Assembly: GCA_006227015.1 (NCBI GenBank)
Contig: SBGI01000258.1
Location: 1 to 8,448 of the forward strand
Reading direction: 5' to 3'
Origin: Gammaproteobacteria bacterium
Lineage (GTDB): Bacteria; Pseudomonadota; Gammaproteobacteria; Pseudomonadales; Porticoccaceae
DNA: 8,448 bases
In this document: piece after piece, positions 6,296 through 8,448 of the stretch
Layout: the number at the start of each line of letters is the position of its first letter
Numbering within the stretch: position 1 is the stretch's first letter
Notes under the pieces: model-generated
What the model was told of the DNA's origin: nothing
The model's database searches: none
Seen by the model: only the letters and a program-made list of their open reading frames with translations
Program-made: the position numbers and the translations under genes

Positions 6296-8413
6296 ATGCC
6301 CATAAAAAAAATAGCCACCCTGATAGTTATAGCCCTGGTTGTGGTGGCGTACCTGATTTTTGATGGTCAGCAATACCTGCACCCCCATTTTTATCAGTCA
6401 CTCTATTCAGAGCAGCCACGACTGACTGCGGCGATATATTTTGTCATCTATGTGGTGGCAACCGGTTTCTCCCTGCCGGGCGCGGCGCTGCTGACTATTA
6501 TCGGCGGTATGATATTCGGGCTTTGGACGGGGGTGCTACTGGTATCCTTCGCCAGCTCCCTTGGCGCCACACTGGCATTTCTGGTATCACGGTTGCTGTT
6601 GCGGGACTGGGTGCAGACGCGTTTTAGTCGCTACCTCGGAGTGGTCAATCGGGGTGTACAAAAAGATGGTGCGTTCTACCTCTTTTCGCTGCGACTGATA
6701 CCGGTCATACCCTTCTGGGTTATCAACCTGGTAATGGGTTTAATGCCAATCCCTGTGTGGCGTTTCTACTGGGTCAGTCAGTTGGGTATGCTTGCTGGTA
6801 CCATTGTCTACGTCAACGCCGGGGCAGAAATTGGCTCCCTCCAAGAACTGTCGGCAGCATCCATTCTGACCCCGGGCCTGCTGCTGTCCTTCCTGTTGCT
6901 GGCGATCTTCCCCTATGTGGCTCGCGCACTGCTGGAATTGATCAAGCGTCGCCGGGCCTACCGGGGCTATACACGGCCGGCAAAATTCGATCGCAACCTA
7001 GTCGTTATCGGTGCGGGAAGCGCCGGCCTGGTGAGCGCCTATATCGCCTCTGCCATCAAGTCCGGAGTCACCCTGATTGAAAAACAGCGCATGGGCGGCG
7101 ACTGTCTAAATACCGGCTGCGTGCCAAGCAAATCGCTGATTCGTGCCTCCCGAGTGGTGAAAGAGATTCAGCGCGCGACTGAGCTGGGGATTCATGTCGG
7201 GACACCCAGCGTCGATTTTGCCCAAGTCATGGGCCGGGTAAAAAAAGTGATACGTCAGGTAGAGCCTCACGACTCCATTGAACGCTATTCCTCATTGGGT
7301 GTGGATTGCATACAGGGGGATGCCAGCATCAAGTCGCCCTGGGAGGTGGTGGTCAATGGCCAGGTAATTACCACGGCAAACATTATTATCGCCTCTGGTG
7401 CGAGTCCGCGTATTCCGAAAATTCCCGGACTGGAACAGATCAACTATCTGACATCGGAAACCATCTGGGGGCTGCAGACATTGCCACAGCATTTATTGAT
7501 TATGGGCGCTGGACCCATTGGCTGTGAGCTGGCTCAGGCGATGCAGCGTCTCGGCGCCAGGGTAACGCTGGTAGGTCCACACCTGTTGCCCAAGGAAGAT
7601 GAGGACGCCACGCAGCTGGTATTGGCTGCATTGCAGGACGAGGGAGTGGAGGTATTGCTCGGATACAGGGTCGAGCAATTTTTTGCCCGTAGCGGTGAGC
7701 AGGTGGCACTGGCCACATCCGCAGAAGGGGCACAGCATGAAATCGTGTTCGATCAGGTGCTGATTGCGCTGGGCCGACAGGCTCGCACCGGGAATATGGG
7801 GCTGGAAAGCATGGGTATTGAGTGCAACCCAGACGGCACACTGGTGGTAGATGAATATCTGCGTACCCGGTTTCCCAATATCTATGCCTGTGGCGATGTC
7901 GCCGGACCCTATCAGTTTACCCATGCCGCTGCACACCAGGCATGGTATGCAACGGTCAATGCCCTGTTTGGCCGCTTTAAAAAATTCAAGGTCGATTATC
8001 GGGTGATGCCGCGGGTGACATTTACCGACCCGGAAATTGCACAGGTGGGCCTGACGGAAAACATGGCAAGGGAGCAGGGCGTCGAATATGAAGTCACCCG
8101 CTATGGGTTGGATGACCTGGATCGGGCTCTGGCAGAAAACAGCGCCAGTGGTTTTGTGAAGGTGCTAACGGAGCCCGGCAAGGATCGCATCCTGGGTGCC
8201 AGCATTGTGGGAGCCCATGCGGGCGAACTGATTGCCGAACTGGTGCTGGCCATGAAACAGGGGATTGGCCTGAAAAAAATTCTCGGTACCATACACAGTT
8301 ACCCAACCATGAGTGAAGCGAACAAATTTGCAGCGGGTAACTGGCAAAAGGCCCACAGCCCGGAACGATTGTTGCGCTGGATCGAAAAATACCATCGCTG
8401 GCAGCGTCATTAA
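6296..8413 (+). CDS. Fused TVP38/TMEM64 (DedA-superfamily) membrane domain and mercuric reductase-like FAD oxidoreductase
   Basis: This 705-aa protein has two parts. Residues 1-215 are hydrophobic, with segments near 6-22, 43-60, 63-100, 127-150, 155-175 and 190-212. They carry the DedA/VTT signatures PGAALLTIIGGMIFG (61-75) and FSLRLIPVIPF (130-140). A basic linker (217-232) leads to a class I disulfide-oxidoreductase module: FAD loop VIGAGSAG (237-244), redox pair Cys270/Cys275 in GGDCLNTGC, NAD(P)H loop GAGPIGCELA (404-413), second FAD motif YACGDVAG (530-537) and the dimerisation domain (about 570-685). The usual HPTxxE is YPTMSE (669-674), so Tyr replaces the catalytic His. The C-terminal vicinal Cys pair and N-terminal metal-binding domain of true MerA are absent. 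The ATG at 6296 is preceded by GGAAAG; an upstream GTG at 6275 is less likely. This fusion is a known bifunctional family; the substrate is unknown. It is divergent from ppk1, with the Pho box in between. Confidence 0.9.
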   Translation: MPIKKIATLIVIALVVVAYLIFDGQQYLHPHFYQSLYSEQPRLTAAIYFVIYVVATGFSLPGAALLTIIGGMIFGLWTGVLLVSFASSLGATLAFLVSRLLLRDWVQTRFSRYLGVVNRGVQKDGAFYLFSLRLIPVIPFWVINLVMGLMPIPVWRFYWVSQLGMLAGTIVYVNAGAEIGSLQELSAASILTPGLLLSFLLLAIFPYVARALLELIKRRRAYRGYTRPAKFDRNLVVIGAGSAGLVSAYIASAIKSGVTLIEKQRMGGDCLNTGCVPSKSLIRASRVVKEIQRATELGIHVGTPSVDFAQVMGRVKKVIRQVEPHDSIERYSSLGVDCIQGDASIKSPWEVVVNGQVITTANIIIASGASPRIPKIPGLEQINYLTSETIWGLQTLPQHLLIMGAGPIGCELAQAMQRLGARVTLVGPHLLPKEDEDATQLVLAALQDEGVEVLLGYRVEQFFARSGEQVALATSAEGAQHEIVFDQVLIALGRQARTGNMGLESMGIECNPDGTLVVDEYLRTRFPNIYACGDVAGPYQFTHAAAHQAWYATVNALFGRFKKFKVDYRVMPRVTFTDPEIAQVGLTENMAREQGVEYEVTRYGLDDLDRALAENSASGFVKVLTEPGKDRILGASIVGAHAGELIAELVLAMKQGIGLKKILGTIHSYPTMSEANKFAAGNWQKAHSPERLLRWIEKYHRWQRH

Positions 8414-8437
8414 CAACACCGCCCATACAGGGTGTAC

Positions 8438-8441
8438 AGGA
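8438..8441 (+). promoter_or_regulatory. Possible ribosome binding site for a gene starting just beyond the window
   Basis: AGGA lies 25 nt after the stop of the fusion gene and 7 nt before the window ends. If a start codon follows at about 8449, this would be its Shine-Dalgarno sequence and the next gene would be co-transcribed with the fusion gene. No terminator is visible in the 35 bp after the stop, which fits this. Confidence 0.3.
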
Positions 8442-8448
8442 ATAACAA

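Noticed and set aside
6296..8413. Calling the fusion protein a mercuric reductase (merA)
   Set aside because: It lacks the C-terminal vicinal cysteines and the heavy-metal-associated domain, and no other mer genes are nearby.
8417..8435. ACACC...GGTGT inverted repeat after the fusion gene
   Set aside because: It is a 5-bp stem with a 9-10 nt loop and no T-run, so not a supported terminator.

Overview
The window looks like chromosomal backbone DNA from a gammaproteobacterium. The best fit is a Pseudomonadales/Cellvibrionales-type marine or soil organism. This rests on the rho / trxA / ppx / ppk cluster, with ppx and ppk facing each other as in Pseudomonas, and on Rho, PPX and PPK1 proteins that read like gammaproteobacterial family members. 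The genus is inference and I would not name one. I saw no mobile elements, CRISPR arrays, tRNAs or rRNAs.

Layout. (1) 1-515, + strand: the C-terminal end of a sulfide:quinone oxidoreductase-like flavoprotein cut by the window edge, then a 67-aa two-TM DUF2892 (YgaP-type) membrane protein 14 bp later, closed by a strong terminator at 536-564 that works in both directions. (2) 582-2378, - strand: rho and trxA, each with its own recognisable sigma70 promoter. A 15-bp stem sits between them directly after the trxA stop, and rho has a leader of about 130 nt that is rich in C and poor in G. (3) 2497-4002, + strand: ppx (exopolyphosphatase), divergent from trxA. (4) 4012-6135, - strand: ppk1 (polyphosphate kinase), convergent with ppx, with only 9 bp between the stop codons. 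(5) 6296-8413, + strand: a fusion of a TVP38/DedA membrane domain with a class I pyridine nucleotide-disulfide oxidoreductase related to mercuric reductase, divergent from ppk1. A ribosome-binding-site-like motif at the right edge suggests that another + strand gene follows.

How the genes fit together. ppk1 makes polyphosphate and ppx degrades it, but here they are on opposite strands and so need not share a promoter. The ppk1 upstream region carries three in-phase 11-bp GTCA repeats that read as a PhoB (Pho) box pointing at ppk1. No such repeat is visible before ppx, so phosphate starvation could raise synthesis without raising degradation. Thioredoxin and Rho are housekeeping genes. The left-hand pair suggests sulfide handling, and the right-hand fusion protein suggests a membrane-tethered flavin reductase of unknown substrate.

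The two points most worth a second look are the triple Pho box before ppk1 and the fusion reductase, in which the usual catalytic His of the HPTxxE motif is a Tyr.
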